NCBI RefSeq assembly: GCF_022539315.1
Contig: NC_066317.1
Span: forward strand, 30,326,048 to 30,390,047
Direction of reading: 5' to 3'
DNA: 64,000 nucleotides
From: Serinus canaria
Taxonomy: Eukaryota; Chordata; Aves; Passeriformes; Fringillidae
The position numbers were made by a program, and so were the translations under genes. Under the pieces are notes generated by a model. The model was given only the letters and a program-made list of their open reading frames with translations, was not told where the DNA came from and searched no databases. This document shows, piece after piece, positions 63,347 through 64,000 of the stretch. How positions within the stretch are numbered: position 1 is the first letter of the stretch; each line of letters starts with the position of its first letter.

Positions 63347-63922
63347 CAACCCTAAAGAAATACATGGACAGGTTGGAATGACTACGTATTTCAGACAAGG
63401 AGTAAAAAGTCTGTGCTTTTAAAACCTGTATTTTACCTAACAGAAGAAACAGAGAAGCAACAGGCCTGAGGGGAAGTCCCAAGCATCACTCTGCTGAATG
63501 GCAAACAAAATGCCAGAAGTCAACTACAACTGCAAAAAAACCCATTTAAAAAACTTTCTTCCTCTGCAATTTGTTGTGTTGAACAGCTTCTCTAAATTGC
63601 TACAATCTTCTGCTTAAAGTCACAAGAGGATGTGCTGTAACTCACTACTTTCCAGGAAAACAGCTTTAGAACATTTCAAAACAAGCCTTGGACTAGGCAG
63701 AAATAGATTTGACCTGAAAAAAATTGCATCGCTATCAAGCTTCCCTTTAGATGACACAGCTTATCTATTATTCTTCCTTATCTTCTCAAAACTAAGACAA
63801 TTTCTGCTAGCCAGCAGTAGTCAATAGGTTGTGCTGGCACTCTTCACTTCAACATGAGCCAGTGGAAATGGCATCACCCCATGATAAAGTATCTTCAGTT
63901 ATAAGTGAGAATTTTGCAGTCA

Positions 63923-63960
63923 AATTTTATTTCTGCAATTTTATTTCTGCAATTTTATTT
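63923..63960 (+). repeat. 14-base tandem repeat, 2.7 copies
   Basis: The unit aattttatttctgc is present twice in full and then ten bases of a third copy, all identical. The perfect identity suggests a recent duplication. Confidence 0.92.
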
Positions 63961-64000
63961 CAAGCAAAAGGACTGCTATTCCTGTCTGTAAGGATTCAAT

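Larger units (their letters stand above)
55000..64000. other. Unique AT-rich DNA, no confirmed gene
   Basis: No recognised gene or transposon in the last 9 kb. Frames reach 105 codons (60682-60999, plus) and overlap a 98-codon frame on the opposite strand, so they are not convincing. Two minor tandem repeats lie near the right end. Confidence 0.65.

Overview
This window looks like ordinary nuclear DNA from a bird. It is AT-rich and CpG-poor, has no long open reading frame, and is dotted with microsatellites and homopolymer runs. Its clearest landmarks are remnants of CR1 retrotransposons, the dominant LINE family of birds and other reptiles. The CR1 3' sequence style is avian. I cannot name the species or the chromosome. 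No bacterial, organellar, viral or plasmid hallmark is visible.

I could not confirm any protein-coding gene, rRNA, tRNA, CRISPR array or intact mobile element. The longest ATG-initiated frames are 167 codons (34463-34966, minus) and 149 codons (15220-15669, plus). Neither resembles a family I know, and their number and size fit chance. The window is therefore best read as intergenic or intronic DNA. A few short segments have splice-site-like flanks and open frames and are listed as candidates only.

Layout: (1) 1-12600 is mostly unique AT-rich DNA. It holds an old, minus-oriented CR1 fragment at about 3030-3465 that is split by a T/G-rich block with a G-quadruplex motif, and a second T/G-rich block near 4690. 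(2) 12625-12925 is a small GC-rich patch with a tight cluster of CpGs. (3) 12926-22234 is unique DNA with an ATT microsatellite, a 23-base A run and a second GC-rich patch at 19090-19480. (4) 22235-22740 is an old, plus-oriented CR1 fragment. (5) 23936-24100 is a compound TA/CA microsatellite. (6) 27912-28421 is the best preserved CR1 copy, minus-oriented, 5'-truncated and frameshifted. (7) 36549-36656 is a short CR1-type 3' tail on the plus strand, followed by a TA-rich microsatellite; another lies at 41264. (8) 41318-64000 is unique DNA with A runs, two palindromes near 53530-53770 and short tandem repeats near the right end.

No genes can be shown to work together here. The most useful follow-up observations are the interrupted CR1 with its G-rich block, the splice-flanked candidate exons, the CpG cluster and the perfect palindromes. 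I found no convincing previously undescribed biological system.
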